A DNA stretch of 16,212 nt from assembly GCA_031275955.1 (NCBI GenBank), contig JAISNZ010000097.1, forward strand, positions 1-16,212, read 5' to 3'. Of the stretch, positions 1-7,673 are shown one piece after another. Numbering within the stretch: the stretch's first letter is position 1; every line of letters starts with the position of its first letter. Source of the stretch: Desulfovibrio sp. (GTDB lineage Bacteria > Desulfobacterota > Desulfovibrionia > Desulfovibrionales > Desulfovibrionaceae). A program made the translations under genes and the position numbers. Below the pieces are notes generated by a model. The model made no database searches. It saw only the letters and a list, made by a program, of their open reading frames with translations, and had not been told where the DNA came from.

Positions 1-24
1 CCCCAGCACTGCGGAAAACCGGAA

Positions 25-471
25 TCACAGGGCGGCCAGCACTGTCCGCGCCCAGGCGTCTATGTCCTCTCCGGCCCTGTCCGGATCGCCGTCGATCTTC
101 AGTTCGCCGGCGACATCAACAGCGCCCAGTTCCGCCAGGCGTTTTCTGATGACGTCCACAGCCCCGCAAAAATGGGTATAGCCGCTGTCGCCGCAGCCGA
201 AGCAGGCCGTCTTGCAGCCTTTGGCGCCGATGCGCTCAAAAGCGTCGAACAGGGGAACAAAATCGCTCTGCAGCTCAATGTCGGCATCGCCCCAGGTGGC
301 GCAGCCGAAAAGGACGCAATCCCTGCCCTGGCACAGGTTATCCGCCTTGGCCCTGGCCGCGTCCAGCAGAGTCACCGCATGTCCGCCGCCGCTCAAGGTC
401 TTTCCGATGCGTTCCGCAACCGAAGCCGTGTTTCCCGTGGTGGACCCGAAAACAATAAGCACATCAGCCAT
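25..471 (-). CDS. fld: Short-chain flavodoxin
   Basis: Flavodoxin of 148 residues, a cytoplasmic one-electron carrier that binds FMN and can stand in for ferredoxin. The FMN phosphate loop STTGNT is at residues 10-15. The two isoalloxazine-flanking loops are visible as GCATWGD (about 56-62) and CFGCGDSGY (about 90-98). The motif order, the acidic stretch DIELQSDFVPLFD and the length match the classical Desulfovibrio flavodoxin, recognised from memory of that family. The ATG at 471 has a strong ribosome binding site (AAGGAGTG, 7 nt upstream). It lies downstream of the GT9 gene on the same strand, but 269 bases separate them and that gap holds a putative Fur-type operator, so it is probably transcribed separately and derepressed under iron limitation (inference). 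Nothing in the protein looks damaged. Confidence 0.96.
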   Translation of the reverse strand: MADVLIVFGSTTGNTASVAERIGKTLSGGGHAVTLLDAARAKADNLCQGRDCVLFGCATWGDADIELQSDFVPLFDAFERIGAKGCKTACFGCGDSGYTHFCGAVDVIRKRLAELGAVDVAGELKIDGDPDRAGEDIDAWARTVLAAL

Positions 472-681
472 AGCGCATCACTCCTTGCCGGCGCTGGCCG
501 CCGGAATTGGTCCCGTTTTTGCCCCCGCCGCGGCGAAAAGGCCGCGCCCGCGTGGCGTTCTTGCTCAAAAAGGAAAGCGATCCGACGGCGCGGTAGCGCG
601 CGGGGCCGGCGGCGGCGGGATCGCCGGCCTGGGGCCGGGACTTTTCGCGGGCAACCGGAAATCCCGCCGGTCAGGATCCAG

Positions 682-708
682 CCTATAGAAAATGACTTTC
701 AATTTCAA
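682..708 (-). promoter_or_regulatory. Putative Fur box over a promoter for the flavodoxin gene
   Basis: Read on the minus strand, 702 to 686 is TTGAAAGTCATTTTCTA. It matches 15 of 17 positions of the Desulfovibrio Fur motif as I remember it (WTGAAAATNATTTTCAW). It overlaps a possible sigma-70 promoter: TTGAAA at 708-703, a 15-base spacer, and TATAGG at 687-682. Flavodoxin is a known member of the predicted Fur regulon in Desulfovibrio, which supports the call. The rest of the 472-740 gap is GC-rich and would form a leader of about 200 nt; I see no gene in it. The spacer is short and the leader long, so the exact promoter is uncertain. Confidence 0.6.
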
Positions 709-740
709 TCAGAAAATCCCCGTCCTTGCGCCGGCGCGAG

Positions 741-2255
741 CTATTCCGTTGTTTCCGCGCGCAGTTGTTCCACCAGGGAAACCGCCCGGAAAAGGGAAGG
801 GCGGGAAGGAGTGTTTTGGACGGACAGTTGCAGATAGCTGGAGAGGGGGCGCAGGGGCGTGGGGACCTCCCGCCAGAAGTCGGGGTCGCGCAGGAGGGGG
901 ACGGCGTCGGAACGGACGGTCCGGGCCAGGGTCCGGGCCAGGTCGGCGAGGCCCGACTGAAAGGCGGCGGCGGCCCGGGGATGGCCGGAGGCGACCCGCT
1001 CCCAGCGTTTGCGGGAATTTTCCGCAGGCAGGCGCAGGAAGAGGGCGCCGAACCAGGCCTGCCAGAAACGGGAAAGATCGTTGCGGGCCGCGGCCAGATC
1101 GGCTTGGGGAAAGGCGGGGTCCAGCGGGTGGAAGTCCGGAGGGTGGGCGGAGGAGCGGGTGGCGGTGGTCAGGAAAGCGGCATTGCGCGCTGGAATGCAA
1201 AGGGGGTCCAGGGAAAAGAGGCCGTGGCCGTCGCGGGCGGTGCGCAGGAGTTCCATGTTGCGGGCGTGGGGGGCGGCGGTTTCCAAAGAGCGGCCTGAAA
1301 GCAGGGCCGCCGTCAGGGCGGCGACGCGGCTTGCCTTCAGGGCGGCCTTGCATTCCAGGCCGGGGCGGATACAGCTCCAGCAGCCGTTGCAGTCGAGCAA
1401 GGGTCTGACAACGTGGTGTCCGGGGGAAAAGGGGCCGGTTTCCCAGGGGTTCACCGGGCCGAGGGAAAGGTTGAGCACAGGAGCGCCGACCCAGGCGGCG
1501 ATGTGCATGGGTCCGGTATCCGGGGTGATCAAGAGATCCAGGCCGGCTATGAACCGCGCCAGGGCGTCGATGCGGAACCGGCCGCAAAGATTGAGGGCTG
1601 GGGCCTTCAGGGAAGCCGCCACCTGACTCCCCAGCGCTTTTTCCGCCGGCCCGCCGAGGAGGACGGGTTTGTGTCCGGCCCTGAGCAGCAGACGGGCCAG
1701 AGGGGTCCAGAAGTCAGCCTCCGGGTGTTTGTCCGGTTCGCTGGCGCCGAGGAAGAGGCCGATGCGGGCGCTTCCGGGGGGGGCGGAAGAAAGATCCCGG
1801 GGCAGGGGCCAGCGGGTGCGCAGCATCGCGTCCTGGGGAATAAGATCCAGGGCGTTCAGGTCCGCCCAATGAAAAAGGTTGTAGCGGTTGTTGTGGGTCA
1901 GGGAGGCGCGGTAGATCTGCCAGTCGCCCTGGATGCGCAGGGTATCGTCCGTGTCCAGGTAGGGGCCGATGCGGATATCGGCGCGGGCGGCGGCGGCCAG
2001 CCGGGCCGCCTCGGGGCGGTGGCTGAGATTGAGGACGGCGTGGAAGGTCTGCCCCTTGAAGTCCGGAATGCCGTTGTACCTGAAATAGGCGGCTTGCGGG
2101 GAAAGGGGCAGGAGGGGCTCGAAAAAGGCGGACTCGCCGACCACCCAGAGGGGGTGCGCGGGAAAGGCGGCGGCCAGCCAGCCCAGGAGAGGAAAGGAGA
2201 GGACAAGATCCCCCATGCGTTGCATCTGCAGGATGAGAAGAGGGGGGCGGCTCAC
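741..2255 (-). CDS. GT9 (heptosyltransferase-like) glycosyltransferase with C-terminal extension
   Basis: Predicted family-9 glycosyltransferase of 504 residues, related to ADP-heptose:LPS heptosyltransferases. The N-terminal half opens with LLILQMQRMGDLVLSFPLLG (about 6-25), the usual GT9 start. The nucleotide-sugar half has IGLFLGAS (165-172), LLGGPAEK (199-206) and the signature TPDTGPMH (244-251). A cysteine cluster C289-x2-C292-x2-C295-x6-C302 follows, a feature seen in several GT9 proteins. Residues about 325-504 are an extension I do not recognise. A longer frame back to 2297 would overlap the upstream gene; the GTG at 2255 is preferred because AAGGG lies 9 nt ahead of it, just after the upstream stop, and the conserved domain starts there. 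It is the last gene of the fadD-STAS-fapA-cgeB run, with 13 nt after the CgeB gene. The acceptor and sugar are unknown; a C8 tract (1776-1783) lies inside it. Confidence 0.88.
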   Translation of the reverse strand: MSRPPLLILQMQRMGDLVLSFPLLGWLAAAFPAHPLWVVGESAFFEPLLPLSPQAAYFRYNGIPDFKGQTFHAVLNLSHRPEAARLAAAARADIRIGPYLDTDDTLRIQGDWQIYRASLTHNNRYNLFHWADLNALDLIPQDAMLRTRWPLPRDLSSAPPGSARIGLFLGASEPDKHPEADFWTPLARLLLRAGHKPVLLGGPAEKALGSQVAASLKAPALNLCGRFRIDALARFIAGLDLLITPDTGPMHIAAWVGAPVLNLSLGPVNPWETGPFSPGHHVVRPLLDCNGCWSCIRPGLECKAALKASRVAALTAALLSGRSLETAAPHARNMELLRTARDGHGLFSLDPLCIPARNAAFLTTATRSSAHPPDFHPLDPAFPQADLAAARNDLSRFWQAWFGALFLRLPAENSRKRWERVASGHPRAAAAFQSGLADLARTLARTVRSDAVPLLRDPDFWREVPTPLRPLSSYLQLSVQNTPSRPSLFRAVSLVEQLRAETTE

Positions 2256-2268
2256 GGGGGCTGTCCCT

Positions 2269-4002
2269 TCAGGCGTAGATGGAGCGCATCCGCGCAATCA
2301 GGGCGCTCAGGCGGTGTTCGTAGGTGTGTTCGGCCAGGACGCGGCGATGGGCGGCGGCGGCGATGGCCTCCCGCTCCGCGGGAGCCGCCAGGAAGCGTTC
2401 CGCCAGGGCCAGGGCTTCGTCGGGGGAGTGGAAGCAGCAGATTTCCCGGGAGGGATCGAAGAGATTTTCCGCCTGGGGGCGATAATCCGTGAGCAGAAAG
2501 GATCGGCTGGCCGGCACGTCAAAGACGCGCTGATTGACGGCGCCCTTCATCTGCTTGCTGGTGCAGTTGAAATTGACGGCGCTGGAGGGATACAGGCGGG
2601 GCAGCTCGTCATAATAGGCCAATTCCGCGTGATAGAGCCAATTCCGGGGCGGCCCCAGGAGATCCCGCCAGCCCCTGTCGCCCACGATGAGGGGGGAGAG
2701 GGGCAGAATGGCCTGGACGCAGCGCAGGCGGTACTGGAGGGTGGCTTCCCAGGTGAGCATGGTTTCATAATCCAGGCGGGCCTCAATGGAGGCAAGATCG
2801 TCAAAGGCCGGCAGAAGATCCGGATGGGCGGCCTGCAGAAAGTCGCGGACGGAACGGCAATCCGAAGCGGCAAAGTCCGCCGCCACCGTCCGGCAGCCGC
2901 GCATGAGGACGGCGGGCAGCCTGAGGCGGTTGCGGCGGACATCCACCTTGCCGGCCATGGAATTGCCGACAAAGGAGATGGCCCCGGACCAGGCGGCGGG
3001 AAGGGAGGGCAGGGGAACGGCGCCGGGAACAAACCGCCGGGCGTCCGTGCCCAGAGGCAGATAGGAGACGTGTTCGAATCCGAGGGCGCGCAGGGATTCC
3101 AGGTTGTCGGCGTCCCAGGTGAAGAGGGCGATCCAGGGACTGACCAGGCCCTTGTAAAGGGAAAGGATCAGATGCGGGTTGTCCACGAACCAGGAAGCCA
3201 GGGGCAGACGGAGTTTGCCCAGGAGATCCGTGAGTACTCCCTCCCTGTCCACGCCCAGGTGGTTGATGGTCAGGGCGAAGTCCGGCCTGAACTCCACAAC
3301 GGCCGAGAGGAGCTGCTCCACGAAGATTTCCTGGCCCACTTCCCCCTGCGGGATCTGGAGAAAGCGGTGCTCAAGGCCGAGGTATCCGCAGGCGGCGATG
3401 ACCTCGCCCGAAAGAAAGTAGGAGCTGGTCAGAAGCAGGATGCGCGGGGATGCGCCTCTGAATTTGGGATAGTGAATCCGCTGCCAGAAATTCGCCCTGG
3501 CGCTGGCCCGGCAGGCCCTTTCCACGGTCGTGTAAAAATCGCGATCCAGGCGCAGGTAAAAGGGATTGATCAGGGCCTGCAAGGGCATCCCGCCGGCCTC
3601 CTGCTGCCGCAGGGTCAGGGCCTTGACCGCGTCCCGGGGGGAGGATTCCCTGATCCAGGCCAGTCCGGGATGGGCGGAAAAACGGGAAAGCAGGCGGCCG
3701 GCGGCCAGGATGTCGGCCTCCTTGTCCACAACGATGAGCCGGAAGGAAGGGCCGTGGCGGGCCAGGAGACGGGCGATCAGCTCGGCCAGGGCGTATCCCG
3801 CGCCTGCGCCCAGAAGCACCGGCAGGGTTGTCTGGAGAGCGGGCGCGGCAGGGGGGGGATCGGGAGGAGGGAGAAAGGACAGTTCGCGATCCGGCCCGGC
3901 CCGGCCCAACAGGGACAGGGTCCTGCCGGCTCTGGAAACCCGGATGTCCGCGATGGCGCCGCCGTCCCAGACCGCGCGGGCGGTCCCCCCTAGGTCATCC
4001 AT
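2269..4002 (-). CDS. CgeB-like glycosyltransferase with N-terminal Rossmann-like domain
   Basis: Protein of 577 residues. The C-terminal two thirds match the CgeB / DUF3880 plus Glyco_trans_1_2 type of glycosyltransferase: RILLLTSSYFLSGEVI (187-202), ASWFVDNPHLIL (269-280), VSYLPLGTD (312-320), AVNFNCTS (475-482) and the end motif RVLAEHTY (554-561). The first ~170 residues are extra compared with the second CgeB-like protein at 8931-10184. They contain LLGAGAGYALAEL (63-75), then RLIVVDKEAD (88-97), which suggests a nucleotide-binding fold like that in motility-associated Maf proteins (inference). The open frame reaches back to 4173, but ATG 4002 is chosen: the 57 residues before it are low-complexity Arg/Gly and read through the upstream gene. 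The start overlaps the end of fapA by 13 bases. The substrate is unknown; likely part of surface or flagellin glycosylation. Confidence 0.85.
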   Translation of the reverse strand: MDDLGGTARAVWDGGAIADIRVSRAGRTLSLLGRAGPDRELSFLPPPDPPPAAPALQTTLPVLLGAGAGYALAELIARLLARHGPSFRLIVVDKEADILAAGRLLSRFSAHPGLAWIRESSPRDAVKALTLRQQEAGGMPLQALINPFYLRLDRDFYTTVERACRASARANFWQRIHYPKFRGASPRILLLTSSYFLSGEVIAACGYLGLEHRFLQIPQGEVGQEIFVEQLLSAVVEFRPDFALTINHLGVDREGVLTDLLGKLRLPLASWFVDNPHLILSLYKGLVSPWIALFTWDADNLESLRALGFEHVSYLPLGTDARRFVPGAVPLPSLPAAWSGAISFVGNSMAGKVDVRRNRLRLPAVLMRGCRTVAADFAASDCRSVRDFLQAAHPDLLPAFDDLASIEARLDYETMLTWEATLQYRLRCVQAILPLSPLIVGDRGWRDLLGPPRNWLYHAELAYYDELPRLYPSSAVNFNCTSKQMKGAVNQRVFDVPASRSFLLTDYRPQAENLFDPSREICCFHSPDEALALAERFLAAPAEREAIAAAAHRRVLAEHTYEHRLSALIARMRSIYA

Positions 4003-5192
4003 GCGCCCGCCTGATCTTCCCTCCCGTGCGGCACGGCGGGGGATCGGCTGATGATTTCGTTCTCGCCCAGCAGGAAAGCCTGATTCGCCGAGTCCGCCGC
4101 GATGTCCATAAAGGCCCTGCCGATGCTGATTTCCGTGCCGGCCATGATCTTTCCGGGGGCGATCACCCGGCATTTCCCGGCATTTTGTTCATCCTCGGCA
4201 AACTTTCTCCACAGGTCGTTGCGCCGGGCATGGGCGATCTTGAGTTTGCGCCGCACCAGATCAATGCGGGGCCGGAATTCCTGTTCCATGACCTGGTTGC
4301 GGGCGGACTGCTTTTCAAAATAGAGGAATTTGTCCTTGAGGTAGCGGATCTGGTTTTCCAGCTTTTGCAGGGCGAGAAAGCCAAAGGGGTCGTAGCCCAT
4401 GCAGATGCGGGTGGCGGTGGTGTAGTCGCTGCCGAGCTGCCCTTCCACATAGACGATGCTGTTGGCGTATGTGGCCCCGCCTTGCAGGCGTCCCTTGATG
4501 ATCAGGTTTCCTCCCACATACAGGGTGCTGTGCAGGCAGTGGCCGTCAATAATCACGTTGCCCCGGGCCCGGAGCTGGGCGTGTTCGCAAAAGGGCAGGC
4601 GGATGGATCCGCCGCAGTCCAGCAGGGTGTCCGGCACGGGCTCATAGACGATCTTTCCCGTCGGCTCCTCCTCAATGGCGCTGGTGTTTGTCCCCTTGAC
4701 CCCGGCGGTACAGACTATGTCTCCGGCCGCCTTGACCTTGGCGCTTTCGATATGCCCCCGGACAAGCAGGTTCCTGGCCATGGCCGAAAAACCCGTCTGG
4801 ATATCCCCATGCACGGCCATATCCCCCACAAAGAAGATGCTGCCGGTGCGAAAACCCAGGTGGCCGCGCACGTTGAGGAGCTTTTTAACGTTGATCAGCC
4901 CCTTGTGGTAAAAGCAGTACCCGTTGGCCCGGGCGATGATCTTGTCCTGGTTTTCCGGGTGCAGGGCGCAGTTGGGCCCTACGGGCAGATAGCGTTCCTG
5001 GTATGTGAAGCGGGGATCCCGGGGAATATCGGGGAATACTTCCAGGTCAATCATTTCGGCCAGAACCTGTCCCGCCACCACATTCTGAACATACCCAAGG
5101 TAGCGCTGATTCGCCGAGCCTCCCGCTCCCTGTTCCGGCGCAAGATGCATGTGGCTGAAATCAGGATCAAAGTAGTGGTGCAGGTAATACAT
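3990..5192 (-). CDS. fapA: FapA / DUF342 family protein
   Basis: Protein of 400 residues of the DUF342 (FapA, flagellar assembly protein A) family. It shows the typical repeated short beta turns of a right-handed beta-helix: GSIFFVGDMAVHGDI (117-131), NLLVRGHIESAKV (141-153), AAGDIVCTAGV (155-165), ARGNVIIDGH (209-218), TLYVGGNLIIKG (223-234) and SIVYVEGQLG (245-254). An alpha-helical coiled coil follows (about 272-335, LQKLENQIRYLKDK...), then a short strand end GKIMAGTEISIG (348-359). ATG 5192 is preceded by AAGGAG 6 nt upstream and beats a TTG two codons earlier. It sits 18 nt after the STAS gene and overlaps the CgeB gene. FapA proteins have been linked to flagellar placement in Vibrio; the role here is inferred only. 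I see no membrane segment or signal peptide. Confidence 0.87.
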   Translation of the reverse strand: MYYLHHYFDPDFSHMHLAPEQGAGGSANQRYLGYVQNVVAGQVLAEMIDLEVFPDIPRDPRFTYQERYLPVGPNCALHPENQDKIIARANGYCFYHKGLINVKKLLNVRGHLGFRTGSIFFVGDMAVHGDIQTGFSAMARNLLVRGHIESAKVKAAGDIVCTAGVKGTNTSAIEEEPTGKIVYEPVPDTLLDCGGSIRLPFCEHAQLRARGNVIIDGHCLHSTLYVGGNLIIKGRLQGGATYANSIVYVEGQLGSDYTTATRICMGYDPFGFLALQKLENQIRYLKDKFLYFEKQSARNQVMEQEFRPRIDLVRRKLKIAHARRNDLWRKFAEDEQNAGKCRVIAPGKIMAGTEISIGRAFMDIAADSANQAFLLGENEIISRSPAVPHGREDQAGAWMT

Positions 5193-5210
5193 GGGCAACT
5201 CCTTGGGGGA

Positions 5211-5642
5211 TTACACCACCAGGGCCATCAGCACGTCATCCTCGGTCTCCAGAAAGTAAAAAAAAGGCACCAGGTCCAGCTCGCCCAGAAGATCGCGGAC
5301 CTCCCGCGAGACGCGATAGAGGTACATCCGCTTGTCGTTCCCCCGGATACTGGCGGCAAAGGCCACCAGAACGCCCAGGGCCGTGCGGCTCAGGGATACC
5401 GCCTCAAAATCCAGGATGACCTTTTCCATCCCTTCCAAGGTCAGGCTGTGCAGAGCTTCCCGAAATTCCCGGATTTGGGGCAGGCCGATAGCCCCTGTAA
5501 AGCGTCCGATAACCGTACTGTTTTCCCGGGTACGGGCAATGACCGGGCAACAGTCGAATTTTCCCTCCTGGACAGTCGCCAGATCCAGGGTCAGGGCGCT
5601 GGCGCATTCCCCCAAAAGGGACGAGCCGATAAAGTCTTTCAT
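5211..5642 (-). CDS. STAS-domain (anti-sigma factor antagonist-like) protein
   Basis: Protein of 143 residues. A STAS fold spans about 35-140: STVIGRFTGAIGLPQIREF (42-60), then KVILDFEAVSLSRTALGVL (74-92), then KRMYLYRVSREVRDLLGEL (104-122). STAS proteins of the SpoIIAA type bind anti-sigma kinases and are switched by phosphorylation of a Ser/Thr in a D-S-[ST]-G loop. Here the matching loop is S84-R85-T86-A87, so the usual Asp, Ser and Gly are missing and only a Thr remains. The ATG overlaps the fadD stop as ATGA, which suggests translational coupling. AGGGGA lies 7 nt upstream. The frame extends upstream to 5822 but those 60 residues overlap fadD and look random. It might regulate the neighbouring surface genes; no partner kinase is in the window. 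Confidence 0.83.
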   Translation of the reverse strand: MKDFIGSSLLGECASALTLDLATVQEGKFDCCPVIARTRENSTVIGRFTGAIGLPQIREFREALHSLTLEGMEKVILDFEAVSLSRTALGVLVAFAASIRGNDKRMYLYRVSREVRDLLGELDLVPFFYFLETEDDVLMALVV

Positions 5643-7513
5643 GGCTTTTCCCCTGGCGATCCGCTCTCCGCTGTTGTCCCGCGCGCGGCGGCCGCCTCCT
5701 GCCGTGCCGTTTCCTCGGCCCGCAGAGCGCGGCGAAGGGTTTTCCCCATCAGGGTTTTGGGCAATTCCTGCCGGAATTCCACCTGCCTGGGGACCTTGTA
5801 GCTTGCCAGACGCTGCCGGCACCAGGCGCCAATCTCGGCCCGGGTCGCCGTTTCGCCGGGCTTGAGCACGACGTAGGCCTTGATGATTTCCCCCCTGGAG
5901 GGATGCGGCACGCCGACAGCCACCGCTTCCTGAACCTTGGGGTGATCAAAGAGAACCTCGTCGATCTCCCGCGGGGCGACATTATACCCTCCCACGACAA
6001 TCATGTCCTTTTTCCGATCAACAATCCGAAAATACCCGTCTTCGTCCATGACGGCAATATCCCCCGTATACAGCCAGCCGTTGCGCAGGGTTCCCGCCGT
6101 TTCATCCGGGTTGTTCCAGTAGCCGGACATGACCTGGGGCCCGCGCAGGACAAGTTCGCCCACCTTGCCCGGAGGCAGGGGCACAACCCCAAGCTCCATG
6201 TCCACGATGCGGGCTTCGGTGCCCGGCAGGGGGATGCCGATGGAGCCGACTTTGCGCAGACCCCGGAGCGGCGTCAGATGGGTAACCGGGGAAGCCTCGG
6301 ACAAGCCGTAGCCTTCAATGATTTTCACCCCCAGTTCTTCCTCATAGTGGCGGATCACCCCTTCGGGCATGGGCGCCGAACCGGAAATACAGCAAAACAG
6401 GGAGGACAGGATCCGCTGCCTGGGAGCGTTTTTCTGTTGCAAAAGGGAGATGAAGATGGCCGGGGCTCCGGGCAGGATGGTGCCCTTGTACTTTCCGATA
6501 ATGCCCAGCAGTTCCGCCGGAACATACCGGGGCACGGGCACGGAAACGGCGCGCAGATGCACGGGCAGGAGCAGGCAGGTCATCAGGCCGTAGACGTGAA
6601 AAAAAGGCAGCACCCCCACCAGGGTATGCGTTATCTCGTCGTTCTTGAGAAAACCCAGACAGGCGCTCAACTGTTCCACATTGGCGTTCAGGTTGGCGTG
6701 GGAAAGCATGGCGCCCTTGGACAGGCCGGTGGTGCCTCCGGTATATTGGAGCAGAGCCAGGGCGGTCTTCGGATCTTCCGGGGGATGGGAAAGCCGCTCG
6801 CGCCCCTTGAGCAGGACGGAAAAGGGATGCACCGAGACCTGGTCAAAGGAAACGGACGCCGCGGTCTTGCCCCACCAGGCCTTGATCCGTTGCAGCCAGT
6901 TCAGGGGAAAGGACAAGCCCTCAGCCGCGGTGGTGATGTAAAAGTGTTCCACTCCCAGACGGTCGCGCAGGGCGTTAAGCCGGGGCCAGCAGAGATCAAT
7001 GCTCACGAGCTGGGTGGCGCCCGCGTCGCGGATCTGATGCAGCAGTTCCTTTTCCCGGTACAGGGGATTGATCATGGTGACGACCCCCCCGGCCTTCAGG
7101 ATGCCCCAGAAGACAATCAGGGTCTGCGGCATGTTGGGCAGCATCACCCCCACCCTGTCGCCGGGCTTGAGTCCGTTCCGGCGCAGGTTGGCCGCGGCGA
7201 CTTCCGCCAGCCTGTGCAGGGCGGCGTAAGTCAGGCGGGTATTGTAAAAAAGACAGGCGGGCCGGCGGGGAGTTTCCGCCGCCGCTTTGTCCAGCCAGCC
7301 ATAGAGGGGGATGTCGGTGGGGACAAGGGAGGGAGAAACGCCGGGATCGTAGAAGGGAAGCCAGGGGAAGGCGGCATCCGGGGATGTCCGGCCGTCCTGC
7401 GCCGGGAAGCTCCCGGACTCTCGCGGGGAAGAGGAGGAGGACACGGCCTCCGGGCTGATTTCGGAGGCCGCGCGGTCAGGGCGGAGAAAGGGCTGCTGGC
7501 GGTTCTGCGGCAT
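5639..7513 (-). CDS. fadD: Long-chain acyl-CoA ligase (AMP-forming, FadD-like)
   Basis: ATP-dependent acyl-CoA synthetase of 624 residues that makes acyl-AMP and then acyl-CoA, most likely from long-chain fatty acids. Visible motifs: P-loop YTGGTTGLSKGAMLSH (257-272), LPFFHVYGL (302-310), the adenylate motif YGLSEASPVTH (402-412), GWLYTGDIAVMDEDG (479-493), the hinge DRKKDMIVVGGYNV (499-512) and the C-terminal lysine in LPKTLMGKTLRRAL (K591). Family similarity begins at FPWLPFYDPGV (49-59). The first ~48 residues form a Ser/Pro-rich extension. ATG 7513 is used; a TTG two codons earlier is possible, and neither has a good ribosome binding site, so the true start could be further in. It is the first gene of the run and overlaps the STAS gene by 4 bases. 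Its role could be exogenous fatty-acid activation or supply of acyl groups to a surface glycoconjugate. Confidence 0.93.
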   Translation of the reverse strand: MPQNRQQPFLRPDRAASEISPEAVSSSSSPRESGSFPAQDGRTSPDAAFPWLPFYDPGVSPSLVPTDIPLYGWLDKAAAETPRRPACLFYNTRLTYAALHRLAEVAAANLRRNGLKPGDRVGVMLPNMPQTLIVFWGILKAGGVVTMINPLYREKELLHQIRDAGATQLVSIDLCWPRLNALRDRLGVEHFYITTAAEGLSFPLNWLQRIKAWWGKTAASVSFDQVSVHPFSVLLKGRERLSHPPEDPKTALALLQYTGGTTGLSKGAMLSHANLNANVEQLSACLGFLKNDEITHTLVGVLPFFHVYGLMTCLLLPVHLRAVSVPVPRYVPAELLGIIGKYKGTILPGAPAIFISLLQQKNAPRQRILSSLFCCISGSAPMPEGVIRHYEEELGVKIIEGYGLSEASPVTHLTPLRGLRKVGSIGIPLPGTEARIVDMELGVVPLPPGKVGELVLRGPQVMSGYWNNPDETAGTLRNGWLYTGDIAVMDEDGYFRIVDRKKDMIVVGGYNVAPREIDEVLFDHPKVQEAVAVGVPHPSRGEIIKAYVVLKPGETATRAEIGAWCRQRLASYKVPRQVEFRQELPKTLMGKTLRRALRAEETARQEAAAARGTTAESGSPGEKP

Positions 7514-7553
7514 GAACAAAAGGGGTAAAAATATTTCTTGATTTATCCGGTTT

Positions 7554-7568
7554 TTGCCTTCAAGGCAA
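7554..7568. promoter_or_regulatory. Perfect inverted repeat in the divergent intergenic region (operator candidate)
   Basis: TTGCCTTCAAGGCAA is a perfect 7-1-7 inverted repeat, 41 nt upstream of the fadD start on the minus strand and about 106 nt upstream of the GT9 start on the plus strand. The gap 7514-7673 is the only place where promoters for both transcription units can lie. On the minus strand, one arm (TTGCCT) with TAAATC 17 nt on could be a weak promoter, which would put the repeat over its -35 box. No regulator is identified and no T tract follows, so a terminator is unlikely. Confidence 0.4.
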
Positions 7569-7673
7569 GCGGATCCTGGGGAAAATTCCCCCGGCCCCCC
7601 ATTGCGCGCCGCATGGCCATCCTGCCGGGGGGGGCGGGCCTTCGCCGCCTTGCCCGCTCCGGGGAAGTGGGGT

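Noticed and set aside
709..1626. Alternative frames on both strands over the end of the first GT9 gene
   Set aside because: All are Arg/Gly/Pro-rich shadows without motifs.
3072..3081. GTTCGAATCC, a tRNA T-loop-like string
   Set aside because: It lies in the coding frame of the CgeB gene and there is no acceptor stem or anticodon arm around it.
2215..5801. Long plus-strand frames opposite the CgeB and FapA genes (592 and 657 residues)
   Set aside because: They are Gly/Gln-rich shadows in GC-rich DNA with no domain; the minus frames carry recognised families with good starts.
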